Assembly: GCA_024220505.1 (NCBI GenBank)
Contig: JAKZZE010000015.1
Span: 186,001-250,000 of the forward strand
Direction of reading: 5' to 3'
Length of the DNA stretch: 64,000 bases
Origin: Rhizopus arrhizus
Taxonomy: Eukaryota > Mucoromycota > Mucoromycetes > Mucorales > Rhizopodaceae
The position numbers were made by a program, and so were the translations under genes. A model generated the notes under the pieces. The model saw only the letters and a list, made by a program, of their open reading frames with translations. It was not told the DNA's origin and ran no database searches. Each line of letters starts with the position of its first letter. Within the stretch, counting starts at the first letter, position 1. Positions 43,614 through 55,487 of this stretch are shown piece by piece.

Positions 43614-44392
43614 AGTGCATCACTCATCTTGTGAGAAGATAACTCTTTACGCCTGAAAGCATCTCTTATAAATTTCTCACTCAGTCTGAAATCATTCCAA
43701 GTCGCCTTCGACTGACTTGAAAGTGGTTCGTGTGGAACCAGCGCCACTTTGTGAGCACTGGAGTGCGTCACATGGTTTTATTGACTTCTGAATGACCTGG
43801 TGGCTACAGTGGTGCAGATAAAAGTATAAGTAAAAAGTGAATCAAAGAAGGGTGGGAGGAATGATGGTTGAAGCGATCAAGTCGGATGAAATTTCATATG
43901 ATTCAGATACAAAGCAAATATAAAAGAGACTCCAAACTACACTGAATGATGGCAAATGGCTACCACTTGACGTGTCTACCCTCCTTTTGGCTGGATAAAG
44001 CATCTTTTGCTTTTGATGATTGTTGGTTTTATGATGTTCCTAAGCATATAAGATGTGAAATGATCTTTGCTTACTTGAATTTGAGCTGCATGACTAATTT
44101 CAATCTCTCTTTGTGTGGTTTGTATGATAGGTTCATGCATCATAGTCAGTAGCATGTAAGCAAAAGAGGATGATGTATAAAATGATAAAGCAATACAAAA
44201 TTGCAGGGGAGGAGCAGCTTGCTTTATTTTATCAAACAAAAAGAATTAGAGCTCATTTCACTTGGCATTAAAATTTTTACCTTGTTTTATGCCGGTCTTT
44301 ATCTTAATTTTTAATAAACATCAAAGTCATAAAAAGTATATATAAATGTATATCTATCACTCATTTCTTTACTATTTCTTTATATTTTTTTC
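43614..44392. other. Spacer upstream of the RING gene
   Basis: No supported gene. Frames at 43946-44152 (plus) and 43976-44239 (minus) overlap each other and show no family features. Confidence 0.35.
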
Positions 44393-45682
44393 ATGATTTG
44401 GTACAATCTGTTATTTCGAAACAACAAGCGTCAGAAAAGACCGGTGAGTGTTGATGTCGATGACCGTTTGGAATCCATCCCTGTTTGTTTAAAGATGTCA
44501 CCACTTTACGACCAACACCTTGTTCACATACACACCATTGTACATCACTACATGAGCTTGATCATGAGTGGAAGGAAAAACAAGTACGATTGGATCCTGA
44601 TACAAGCCTTCGTGCGAGCGTGGTATTCTGAAATGGAGCGTGTTTATGAACATGTCACGAGTGTCGCTGACATCCTGAGGACTCAGATGGAAGAATTATC
44701 GAGTGTGTTGTGTGATGCGGTAAGAAAGAAAATGCTTGTATGAGAAAGATGAAAGAGAGAGAGAGAGAGAGACTGAACGATTGGTTGTAAAGAATAAAAA
44801 AAGTAGGTCAGAACATAAAACACAACAGTTCATATTCACCTGCTTAAAGGATATCCGTGAATCTTGTTGTAAAAAGGAATCGATCAAATCCATGCATTCT
44901 CACTTTCAACATCATCATCGTCATCTTGAGAATCGTATCCAATTCATGTTGAGTGAAAAGCACGTAAGGAAACCAAAACAAAGTTCAAACTGTGTTTGGA
45001 TCTGCTAAACTCTTTATAGAACACACCCTTATCACAGTGTATGCAGCGAGTGTATCGTCTAGGACAAGCGATTTTGTTATATGAATACTATATAGAAAGT
45101 CAAATGAAATTACTCAAGGACATCAGTCACATCATCCAATCCCCTTTAGTCTTATCCTATTGGACCCAAAAACACAGCGAGAGCCAAGAGATGCACAAGC
45201 AACTTTTGGATCAGTTACGATGCTTGCTTGAACAGCAATTACCATGCCAACAGGACATGACCTGTAGCATCTGTTTATCCATACTGCATGAACCCGTTAC
45301 GCTCAAGGGATGTCATCATACATTTTGTAAAGACTGCTTACAACAACACTACTGCTACACTTGCTTTTTTAGAAAGAAAAAGAGAGTGTGGACCAAGACG
45401 CCACTGATCAACTGTACTTGTTTTGTCCTGGACGCCACCAATCAAATCGTACCTGCTCACGATCATCAACCCTGTCCACTCTGTCGAAGGCTCTTTTCAC
45501 CAGAGGATTGTAAACTGGATCTGGACCTGGATAAGTTTATCAGTGCTTATTGTAAGATGAACGAAAAGAAAAAGGTGAAAAGAGGTAGCAAGGCCGATCT
45601 CAAGAATTGTACATACTATTCATTTTTGACGGGAAGGACAGGATGTGGATTTTACAGAAAAGAAAGGAATGTTATTTTTTAA
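44393..45682 (+). CDS. RING-finger protein, probable E3 ubiquitin ligase
   Basis: Three exons (44393-44719, 44850-44963, 45020-45682) encode 367 residues. A C3HC4 RING finger lies at about residues 225-300: CSICLSILHEPVTLKGCHHT, FCKDC and CPLCRR. RING domains recruit E2 ubiquitin-conjugating enzymes. The loop before the last Cys pair is long (about 44 residues) and contains extra Cys pairs (CYTC, CTC), a layout seen in some SPX-RING type proteins. The N-terminal ~150 residues are helical and His-rich (HFQHHHRHLENR) and could be a divergent SPX-like or coiled-coil region; this is inference. All introns are phase 0. The start codon is uncertain and an upstream exon is possible. Confidence 0.7.
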
Positions 45683-45876
45683 TGTGAAATATGTATATAA
45701 ATATGTATGTAAAAACGTGTGGTGCATTTGTGTATATAAAAGAGTGGAATAAGATATACTGATATATAATAATGTATAAAGAAAAGAAAGGCAGGGGGGG
45801 GGAAAGGGAAAGGAATGAATGGGTTGATGGGTAATGATAACAAGATTAAATAAAGTGTTTATGATTCTCATTTTAT

Positions 45877-46647
45877 CTATTCTTCTTCTTCTTCTTCTTC
45901 TATAATCGTTTTACTTGTCATTGGTACATTTCTAGTTTCTTGTAAACCATATGCACTCAACCTTGATCTTGGTGTAAATTCAAATCTTGAAGATCGTGGT
46001 TTAAAGGAAGAAGGCTCCTAAAGAACGATGAATATCTTTGTGTACGCTATTCTTCACAACTTACTATGGTAGGTAAACTAACAGGAGAATGAACACTGTC
46101 ATGCCTTTCTATATTGTTTTCTTTAGGTGTTTGTATTGTCTTTTGGCTGGTTAGACAAATCGATTTTTCTTCGATAGGACTGATGACGGGTGAAGGAACC
46201 AGGTGTTCTACTGATTTCCTTGTGGCAGCCACAGTAGGTGGAGATGGAGGTGGAGTAGGTTGCTGCTGCTGCTGCTGCTGAAGCATATGATGCATCATAG
46301 AATAACGCTTTTCACAAATATCCACTTCTTTGGGTTCTTTAGCGTCTCCTAAAATAGAGAATGTGTCGGCCACGATACGCGCTGAAGTCAGTGCTGTAGG
46401 TGGCATGATAACGGGACTTGATAGCGGTTTACTAAACTCTCTGGGTGTCGCAGTGTTATTCATTGTTATTTTATTGTGGGTGAACATTGTGTTGTTATAA
46501 GTCAATTGATCTAATTCGCTCACAGGTGGTTCTGATAATTGAAGCAACTTGCGTCGATATTTTTGAGATCCTGTTCTATAAATCGGCGGTGACATGATCA
46601 CGTCTTCATTCTTTATGTCTATGGGTACACTATAACTATGCATTGAC

Positions 46648-46688
<41 letters not shown>

Positions 46689-48476
46689 GGAACCAAACCA
46701 AGATTTAACGGATGAAAACCAACCAGACCTTTCATTTTGCTGTGTTGCAGTAGTCGATCCAAATCCAACGGTCTGAATGGTAGGAGGAGGTGTCGGCTTA
46801 GGATAAGGTGTTAATTCTGCAGCTGGTTCTATCGACTGTGGTTGAACGAGGCTGTTCCGGCGACTACATACTGGACTTGTCTGAATAGCACAATCAACAG
46901 CAGTCGACGATCGATTTGTGTGATTTTCTATGGCGGATGCAAACGCATCAGGTACTGAATCCAGTGTGTCCAAAGGAGCCTGGGTTGACATGTTTTCTAA
47001 CAAAAGGTGCCAGAGTGTACTCGACGTGTCACATTCACCCGTTTGCATTTTGATGAGCGCATCTCGATCAAAGCCAGCAGCGGCAAGGGCTGTAAACAAA
47101 CGTTGTTCGATAGATGTCATGCCTTGTCCTTTTTGTGCAAATGAAGAAGGTAAAGAGGTTCTGACAGAGGTTTGAGTTGCAAACGCTTTACGATTCAAGG
47201 CCGGTGCAGAGAATCGAGGCGATTTTTCAGTGAAGCCCAGGCTGGCTTTGACTTGAGGTGAAAACTTGAGCTGAGGAGAGAGTGGTTCGACAAAGGTTTC
47301 GATATCCGTCAGATGACTGTTGTTGGAAGTGGTAGAAGAAGAAGGTGTCAGACCTTCATCTATCCTGCTGTCTTCTACTTCGGTCATCCAAGGATGATGG
47401 ATGATAGCATCGATGGTGAGACGATTGGAAGGTTCGAGTTGAAGCATACCACTTATCAAGTTGCTTAGTTTTGAACTGAAATAATAAGGCATTTGATAGT
47501 CTACTTGAACAATTTTTCTTTGAGTGATCACATCCGAGTCATCATCAAATGGAAATTCTCCTGCGAGAAGGGTATAAAGTATGACTCCCAAAGACCAAAT
47601 ATCCGTTTCTAAAATACGTGTTATTAAGAAGAAGGAGGAGGAGGAGGAGGGGGGGGGATGATTCGACATGTGCTTACCAGGTCCAGTGTATTTTTTACGC
47701 AAGATGACTTCTGGTGCAGAATAACTCAGACTGCCACAGAATGTTTCTAAATATTGATTTTTTTGAGTGTATCTTGCGAATCCGAAATCACAAATCTTGA
47801 CGTTATCATCAGCATCCAATAAAATATTTTCAAGTTTAAGATCCCTAATGATGTATAAGGAGATTAATAATAATAATAATAAAAAAAGAGGAGGGAAATG
47901 TACCTGTGAACAATGTGTTGTAAATGACAATAGTTGATTGCATCTGTCAATTGATGAAACCATTTATAGACTCTTGATTCAGAACATCGACCACCAGAAA
48001 GGGTGAGTGCATCCAAAAGGTCACCATTCGAACAATATTCAGAAATGATATGAATAGCTGATTCAGTTGTAATCATTTCGTACAACATTACTACATTTGG
48101 ATGCTTTATTTGTTTGTGGTGATGTATTTCTCTCGCCATCATTGGTGCGTGCTGTTTACTGATTTTTTTAATTGCGACTACTTTACCAGTCAATTTATGA
48201 AAGCCTTTTTTGACTTTACCAAATGTTCCCTATAGTCATTTTAGTAATTGAAGTTTCTATTGTTAGATTTTTATGGTTTTACTTCGCCTATAGTCTCTCC
48301 TATAGTATAACATCCAACTGAAGTTATTTCATGAGATGATAACTCTTTTAATAATTCATTATAGTCAACTGCCAACTATAATTCAAATAAAAGAAGTCAG
48401 TGATTGAATAAGGTACTGATTGTTATACCTTTGCTTGTTGATTATGAGCTACAGAGTTCCTTGGTGAATTTAACAT
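45877..48476 (-). CDS. AMPK/CAMKL-type serine/threonine kinase with polyQ
   Basis: Six exons (48476-48429, 48375-48283, 48229-47904, 47844-47678, 47608-46065, 46017-45877) encode 772 residues. The kinase domain (about 40-300) is complete: GETIGEGTFGKVKKG, AIKK (ATP-binding Lys), HRDLKLENIL (catalytic loop), CDFGFARY (DFG), SYSAPEVI, DIWSLGVILYTLLAGEFPFD and HPWM. The sequence fits the AMPK-related branch (CAMKL) that phosphorylates Ser/Thr. At about 380-410 a UBA-like segment reads AAAGFDRDALIKMQTGECDT, as in several AMPK-related kinases. The remaining half is Ser/Thr/Pro-rich with an uninterrupted run of 13 Gln and a second Gln run of 7 or so, ending in six Glu. Likely cytoplasmic or nuclear. 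The exact subfamily (Kin4-, Nim1- or Snf1-like) is not resolved. Confidence 0.85.
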
Positions 48477-50186
48477 GATCAAGACTGACGATAAAGGAAT
48501 GGAAGGTTTTTATTTATAGTTTTGATGTTGAATTTTATGTGTGTGTGTGTGTGTGTGTAATGTGCTTATGCTTATTTATGTTGTATTTTTATTCTTGTTA
48601 AAGTCGTAACATGTAAAAAAAAAAAGAAAGAAAGAAAAAGGAAAGTATGAAGGAAGAAGGTAGAAAAAAAAAAAAAAAAGTAACACTATTTTATTATCTG
48701 AGTGGACCTTTTTTTTTTTTTTTTTTGTTCTCTTTAACAAAAAAGTTAGAAAGAGAGAGAAAAAAGTTTTTTTTTTTTTTTCTTTTGGAATAAGGAAAGC
48801 TGATCGTTTAGAGCAAATAAGGCAAGAGGGTATTTAACTCAAGTGTCACCCCATTTACTGTGGTTTATTTTAAGCCAATTAAATTATTGTTTGGCGTTGG
48901 AGTCTATAAATTAAAGGCACACAATTATATTTTGCTGGTTACTAACGTCATGTGGAATATCCCTTTGATCTACAGACAATAGTTATTATCCAAAGTATAT
49001 TTCATTACGTTCTTTATTAAAGGCTTGGATGAATATAATAATCTCTTCAAGTTTATATTTTATTGTAAACAATTAATTTATAAAGTCAAAAGAAACAAAC
49101 AAACAAAAAAAAAATCCTGCTGTTTCTTTACTCCTGTTGACTTACTCTATTCATTTAATGACTTAATAAATCGTCAATGTCCCTTTCTTATCTATTCTTT
49201 CTCCTTTTTCATCCTTCCCCTACCCTCTTCCCTTGCTCTCTGCCCCACTTTATGTTACCTATTTAAGGTTTGCATAATGATTATTTAGCAAACAAATAGC
49301 TAGTTTTGATTGATTTAATAGCAATTATTAAACACTTTAGTGCCAATGATTGAATTGAAAAAAAAGCTGGTTTTTAATCGTCATTAAAACCTATTCTTTC
49401 TCCCCTTTTTATGAATAATAGTGATGCATATATTATGAATAAACATGTTTTAAAATTACTTCATTGTTTACAACTAAAACCTTTTTTTTTTTTTTCTGTA
49501 TCAACCAATTACATCTTTATTGATAATTATTAGTAAAAAAAAAAAGTTTATTTAACCTTTTATTCTTGTCAGTGACATAACATTTTCTCCCTTTCTTCCT
49601 CCCCCCTCCCCCTTTTTTTTTTCTTGGATTTTTTTTTTCTTGGATTTTTTTTTCTCGGATTTTTTTATGGAGACGCAACATTTTAATGACGGACTCTTGC
49701 TGGACTAAATAAATTCTTGTCATCTAAATATAGTCTATAAAGTCACGGAGTTTGAGTTATTGTTATGCATGTGAATATACTAAAACATATGTCTTTATAC
49801 CTTCTTTAGATCCATTTTCTTCCCCCCCAATCCTCTCTCTCTCTCTTTATATTCCTTATTTCTTGCGTATGTATTATGTAATGATCTGACAACGTTATAC
49901 AAAGACTGGGCTGATCTAAAAGTGCAATGTTTATAAAGTATTTTTATACCAAAACAAGATAATATTAGATTGAATGATAGGATGTATACAAGTGAATGTA
50001 AAATAGACCATTTTGAATTTTTAAAGACATACATTCTTTTTCGTATTTTCTGTAGTCTAATGAATCCCTCACAAACATGCATAAATCCATCGCTAGTCAT
50101 GCGTTACTCAAAAGGCGTGACTGTTCCACTCACAAGCTTGAAGTTGTCTTTTTTTGGCTTGGACATTTACCTACTTTTTGCTTTCA
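48477..50186. other. Intergenic region with simple repeats
   Basis: Kinase upstream region and 1.7 kb of AT-rich spacer. It includes a (TG)n run at about 48538-48558, A and T tracts (48614-48624, 48663-48680, 48711-48726, 48767-48781), a CT-rich block near 49590-49630 and repeats of TTCTTGGATTTTTTTTT at 49620-49660. No gene supported. Confidence 0.45.
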
Positions 50187-52921
50187 ATGTCTGTCCTGCT
50201 GAACAGAACGAGCAGTAGTAGAGTATCTCGATATTGTCTAATTCGATGGATACATACAACAAGAGCTTGTTTTGATATCGGAAAACCTATTATAGAAAAT
50301 AACCTTATCCGTGGAAGATCAAAATTAATCAATCGAAAGCGACTTTTAGAAGCTAAACTACCTGGTATATATTTTTTTTAAAAAAAAAAGGGAGAGACTA
50401 TTTTTCATTCATATTTATATACCAGATACTTTTCTATCAACTAATTATTTTGTTCACTCAAACATAACACTCAGTACAACCGATCCATATGATTCATTGA
50501 TTGATAATCAACTGTGGAAAGAACTAGAATGCAGTGTCCGATCGAGTCTTGCACCAAAAGGACCCATGGCAGCATTGAATCATACAGATCATTTAGAACT
50601 CATCATACCTCATTCTGGTGCATGTTATCTTCAAGATCATATTGTTCGACGACTTGCATTAAAACTCAAAGCAGACCTACTTGTTATGGACGTGTTTGAC
50701 TTTGTCCATTTAGCACAGCAAACATTTCATCGTTACCGTAATTTCACCTTTTTCTAATACAATTTGTATGTATTGATTCCTTTTTTATATAGCAGCATCA
50801 CTCTTACCTGTGATATCTACTGAAGATATGGATTCAAATGCAATGTTGAGTGTAAAACGACTGATGGACGAAAAGCAAGAAGACGCGGGTCGTTTAAAAA
50901 ATTCAATCAAAGACGATTCAGTAAAAGTATACAGAAAAGAAGAAGAGGACATGAAAGAAGAAGAAGAGGAAGCTGAAGAAGAGGAAGAGGAAGAGGAAGA
51001 GGAGGAGGAGGAAGAAGATGAAAAAGTAACAGTCAAGTTCAATGAAAAGGAATACGACGTTAGTTTTAGCGACTTGACCACCTCAGGAAAGGAACAGATA
51101 AACAGAACGACAGCCTCTCTTTTAAATCAGGTTTCAAATAAATATACAGCCATGTTTAGAACTGTACTCTCGGGAACAAGCGACAATAAAATTATTTATT
51201 TGAGAGACTATGCTGTCATGCAAGATGCTTTCACTCGTCTCATGCTTAAATCGCTAGTGACAGCAGTAGAGGATTTAAAGCAGAAGGGACATGGCCTGAT
51301 GATTCTCACATCACATTCACAACCATCGTCTGTCAAGGACTATTTTGTGCCCATCTTGTCCAACATGCGCAGCACGATGCTTTTGCCACCTTTAGCTCAG
51401 TGGGATCAGTGGGAACAGATAATGAAAGCAGACAAGACGAGACGAATCGCTGAAATCAATGCAAAGGGACTGGTCACTATTTGCAACCAAAAACATGCAC
51501 TCAAGATGAAAATACCCTCTCACCAAGATAAATTGATTGACGATTTGATGCACCTGCAGGGAATATCAGATGCCGTTTGGTCCCTACAGGAAGTAGATCG
51601 ACGGGCAGCAGTGGCCATCGGACATGCCGTAGAAAACAACAGGACTGAATTGGAATTGGAGGATTTTGAAATGGCCAATGACATTGTGTTCAAGACATCC
51701 CAGCTATCAGAGCAAGGCTCACGACAACTCAATTCAGCACATGCTTTCGAATTACACACTAACGGCAGCGTTGACTTGGAGTCTTTAAAGCAAACGTGTA
51801 ATAAATACGAACGAAAGCTGTTGACGAGAATTGTTGATCCAAGTAAGGAACAGAAGCTTTCTTGTTTTACTGTCATTCACTCATCGTTATTTTAGACAAA
51901 ATACAGGGATCTTTTAAAGATGTCCGTGCACCGACTTCTACTATTGACACACTACAATCTTTAATCTCACTTCCTTTAATTCGTCCAGATTTATTCAAGC
52001 ATGGTATCCTAAAGAAGAACTTTATCCCCGGTGTGCTATTGTTTGGTCCACCAGGGACGGGTAAGGTAGATGAACTGTAGAGATGTGATTGATTGTAAAC
52101 AATAGCTCTGATCAATAAGCAATAGACAATGTTGGCAAAAGCTGTTGCAAAAGAAAGCGGAAGTAGAATGCTGGATATTCAAGCCAGTGATGTGTAAATA
52201 GAAAAATGAACAAAGGCCAAACAAAACGCTGATACTTGTTAGGTATGATATGTATGTCGGCCAAGGAGAGAAGAACGTAAAGGCAGTGTTCTCGTTGGCA
52301 AGGAAGCTTTCACCATGCGTCGTGTTCATAGATGAAGTGGACAGTTTGATGAGCAAGCGAGGATCTGAGCATTCATCAAAATCACATAGGGAGATTATCA
52401 ATCAGTTTATGGTCGAGTGGGATGGGTTATCTAGTGACAATCAAGGCGTGATTGTCATGGCAGCTACCAACAGACCATTTGACTTGGATGATGCCGTCTT
52501 GAGACGTATGCCTCGACGTATATTAGGTAAATAGTAAAAAGAATTGACAAGTCAAAAGTTAACACATGTCCAAGTGGATTTACCCAGCGAACAAGACCGA
52601 CTCGAAATCTTCAAAATACTACTCCAAGATGAACAACATCAAGCATCCTTACACGAGTTGGCCAAGCTCACAGAGCACTACTCGGGCTCGGATCTCAAGA
52701 ATGTATGTGTAACAGCCGCACTAAAGGCAGTACAAGAACAAGTCAAAACAAAAAAAACAAGCCAGGTGGTGATCACAATGGATCATTTTAAAGAAGCCTT
52801 AAAGATGGTTCCACCTAGCTCTAGTGAAGAGATGGGTTCATTGGTAGAAATAAGAAAATGGGATAGTCAGTTTGGAGATGGAAAGAAAAAGAAGAAAACA
52901 AGTATTGGTTTCTTTTCTTAG
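50187..52921 (+). CDS. Mitochondrial AAA ATPase, Msp1/katanin-like module
   Basis: Seven exons (50187-50364, 50426-50737, 50793-51842, 51896-52065, 52126-52193, 52243-52526, 52575-52921) encode 802 residues. An Arg/Ser-rich, acid-poor N-terminus (SRVSRYCLIRWIHTTRACF) is a strong mitochondrial presequence. An acidic run of almost 30 Glu/Asp follows at about 213-245. The C-terminal AAA module has Walker A GPPGTGKT (about 565-572), Walker B VVFIDEVDS, sensor 1 ATNRPFDLDD and the arginine-finger region VLRRMPRRI, plus a helical lid ending VITMDHFKEALKMVPPS. Walker A is formed exactly across the 52065/52126 splice. AAA ATPases of this type unfold or extract proteins with ATP. Proteins with this architecture (presequence, long mid-region, one AAA) occur in fungi; the substrate is unknown. 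All joins keep frame. Confidence 0.85.
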
Positions 52922-53693
52922 GCAATCATGTATCATTCTCCCTTTCTCTCATTTTTTTTTTTGTGTATAAATAATAAATCATAGATAGTATATAGTTGAA
53001 ATAATATATATATATATTTTTTCATGTAAAATACAGCCCTTTTTTTTTAGATTAAAACTTGAGAACTGCAGGCCTATGTGATATTATTGACCAAGTTTAA
53101 CGAAAACTTCAACTCCCCCATTCGTGCTGATAACCAAGAACACCGTAACCTTCTTTCCATCATCTTGCATACGAGCCAGTATGGCAACTAACACCCTCCT
53201 CTTGACGCATGAGAACCTTATCCGCCCACTTGAACGGCTCAGTGAATCAGAGAGAGAGAAATTCCTAGTCAAGATAATATGTTTCTCTTGATTTACTGTA
53301 TCACCTACAAAGCCCCAGAAAGAATGATCAAAGCCATCTAATTACAATTCTTTAAAGCATCTTTTGTATTTTTCTGAAACGGCACTATTTGATACACTTG
53401 TATCCCTTTTATATCCTCATATCCTTTAATGAGTTTTAGTAAACACTAAAATTTTCACTACCAACATAATCTACAGGTAAATAAGCACTGAGAAAAAAAA
53501 AAACGTTTATTTTAAAACATGATTTTTTTTATTGAAGAGACCAGCATAAAGATCTACTGATATACTGTACCCTCTCCCTTTTTTATATTTGTTATATTAC
53601 AAGGACTCACTATTTTTGACGAAAAAAAAATAAAGTCTAGTTTTCTACTATATTTACGGACAGTTGTGTGTTGGTTGCAGACATTGACCTTTT
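52922..53693. other. Intergenic, no supported gene
   Basis: Convergent 3' regions of the AAA and ACH1 genes. A 62-codon minus-strand frame at 53084-53272 and its plus-strand shadow have balanced composition but no family features or splice partners. Confidence 0.35.
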
Positions 53694-55487
53694 CTACCAT
53701 GAGTCAATCTTCATCGTACCATTTTCCAACAAGTTTGTGTGCATCTTGAAGACTTTATCAAGCATTTGAGGTTCATGTCCTCTACCGGCAGCAAGACACT
53801 TTTTAGTGGCCATGTCAAAGTAATCTTGGAGCAAAGGCTTGTATTCAGGGTGGGCACATTTATCGATCACGACCTGAGCACGTTCACGAGGACACAGACC
53901 ACGAAGGTCCGCCAAGCCTTGTTCGGTCACAAAGACATCCAAGTCATGTTCTGTTTGATCGACGTGAGATACCATAGGAACAACACAACTGACACCGTGA
54001 GGATCCTTTTTAGAGGGACGCGTAGAGGGAGAGTGCATGACACTGAGCTTGGCATTACGCAAGAAATCTCCCGAACCTCCCAAACCGTTCAACATGCCCG
54101 AACCACAAACCAAAGTAGAGTTTGCATGGCCATACATGTCAAATTCAACAGGCGTATTCATTGCAATACAGCCAAGACGGCGAATGATTTCAGGCGAGTT
54201 GGAGACTTGCTGAGATCTCAACAAAAGTCTATCCTTGTAATGAGCCCAGTTCTCGTAGAAGCGATCAAAGCCCTCGGGAGAGAACCGGATGGAGGTTGCA
54301 CTAGCAAACTTTAACTTTTCGGAATCAAAGAATTCAAGAAAGGTGTCTTGCAATACTTCAGTGAATCTAATCAATCAGTGAATAAAAAGGATGTCATCAC
54401 CTTTATACACTTACACTGTAACATTCTTGAAGGGTGAATTAGCTAAACCACCAATGACAGCATTTGCAATGTTGCCAATACCAGATTGAAGAGGCAACAG
54501 GTTTTCAGGAAGGCGGCCATGTTTGACTTCGTGTTCAAAGAACTCGATAAGGTGGTTGGCAATCGCTTGCGATTTTTGATCGGCAGGTGTGTTTGGACCA
54601 GTCATGTCAGGACGGTCGCTTTCAACAACAGCAATTACTTTTTCAGTATCAATAGGAATAGCAGTCTATTGGTCAACCTATGTAAGTTCCCGCACCTTTC
54701 TTATAAAAACACACAACTTACAGTTCCAATTCTATCCTCAGTGCTCATAATGAGATATGGCTTACGATTGGGAGGAAGAGAGGACATTGAGATATCATGA
54801 AGACCTTCAAATGAAGGAATACGAGTGTTGACTTCAATGATAATTTTGTCAGCCATTTGAACCAGTTCTGGAGTGGCACCTACTGAAGCACCAGGCACAA
54901 TCCAACCATCCTCAGTGATTGCTGTGGCTTCGACGATCACAATATCCAGCTTATTGTTATCTGGCTTATCCTTGGTATAATAGCCTTGATTTAAAAAAGA
55001 CGAGGGTTTGTTAATCATGAAGTCAAGATTATGTAAACGTGTAACTTACCATAAACAAGGTCTTGAGGGAACATGGAAAGATGTTTATCAGCAAATCGAA
55101 TACGACCCTCGTTGATGCCCTTCTTGATGCTTTTGCCTACTTGATGAGGGTAACGTCGGTCAATCATATCCAATTGGGCCCAGCGGTCCTCACACTCGGG
55201 ACCAGAAGAGGCACCCACAAAGAGATTGAATTTCAGTTTGCCTTGAAGACTATTTTGTTCAACATGGTCGGCAAGAGCAAGGGGGACCATCTTGGGATAT
55301 CCAACACCTGTAAAACCAGACCAGCCAAGATATCTTTTCAAGAGATGTCAATGCATAATTTCATATGCAGAATAAACACTTACTGTCCATTTTTGAAAAA
55401 CTTGAGGGTCTCTTCAGCCTTCATGACCTTGTTCAAAAGCTGAGGACGACGAACTCTGGATTTGAATGCAGCACTGACAGCAGACAT
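53694..55487 (-). CDS. ACH1: Acetyl-CoA hydrolase / CoA-transferase (Ach1 type)
   Basis: Five exons (55487-55384, 55333-55050, 54984-54722, 54665-54415, 54366-53694) encode 524 residues, the usual length of fungal Ach1. Motifs include [60 protein letters not shown] and [18 protein letters not shown]. The conserved glutamate of CoA-transferases that carries the CoA thioester is in [12 protein letters not shown] (about residue 445). Family knowledge: in yeast Ach1 moves CoA between acyl-CoA and acetate in mitochondria and supports acetate handling; it also shows acetyl-CoA hydrolase activity. The N-terminus is Arg/Lys-containing ([19 protein letters not shown]) and may serve as a weak targeting signal. 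Confidence 0.95.

Noticed and set aside
43946..44239. Two overlapping frames on opposite strands
   Set aside because: Neither shows motifs or codon use that would favour one; treated as spacer.
53084..53272. 62-codon minus-strand frame between AAA and ACH1 genes
   Set aside because: No recognised family, opposite strand is also open, no splice signals or neighbours to support it.
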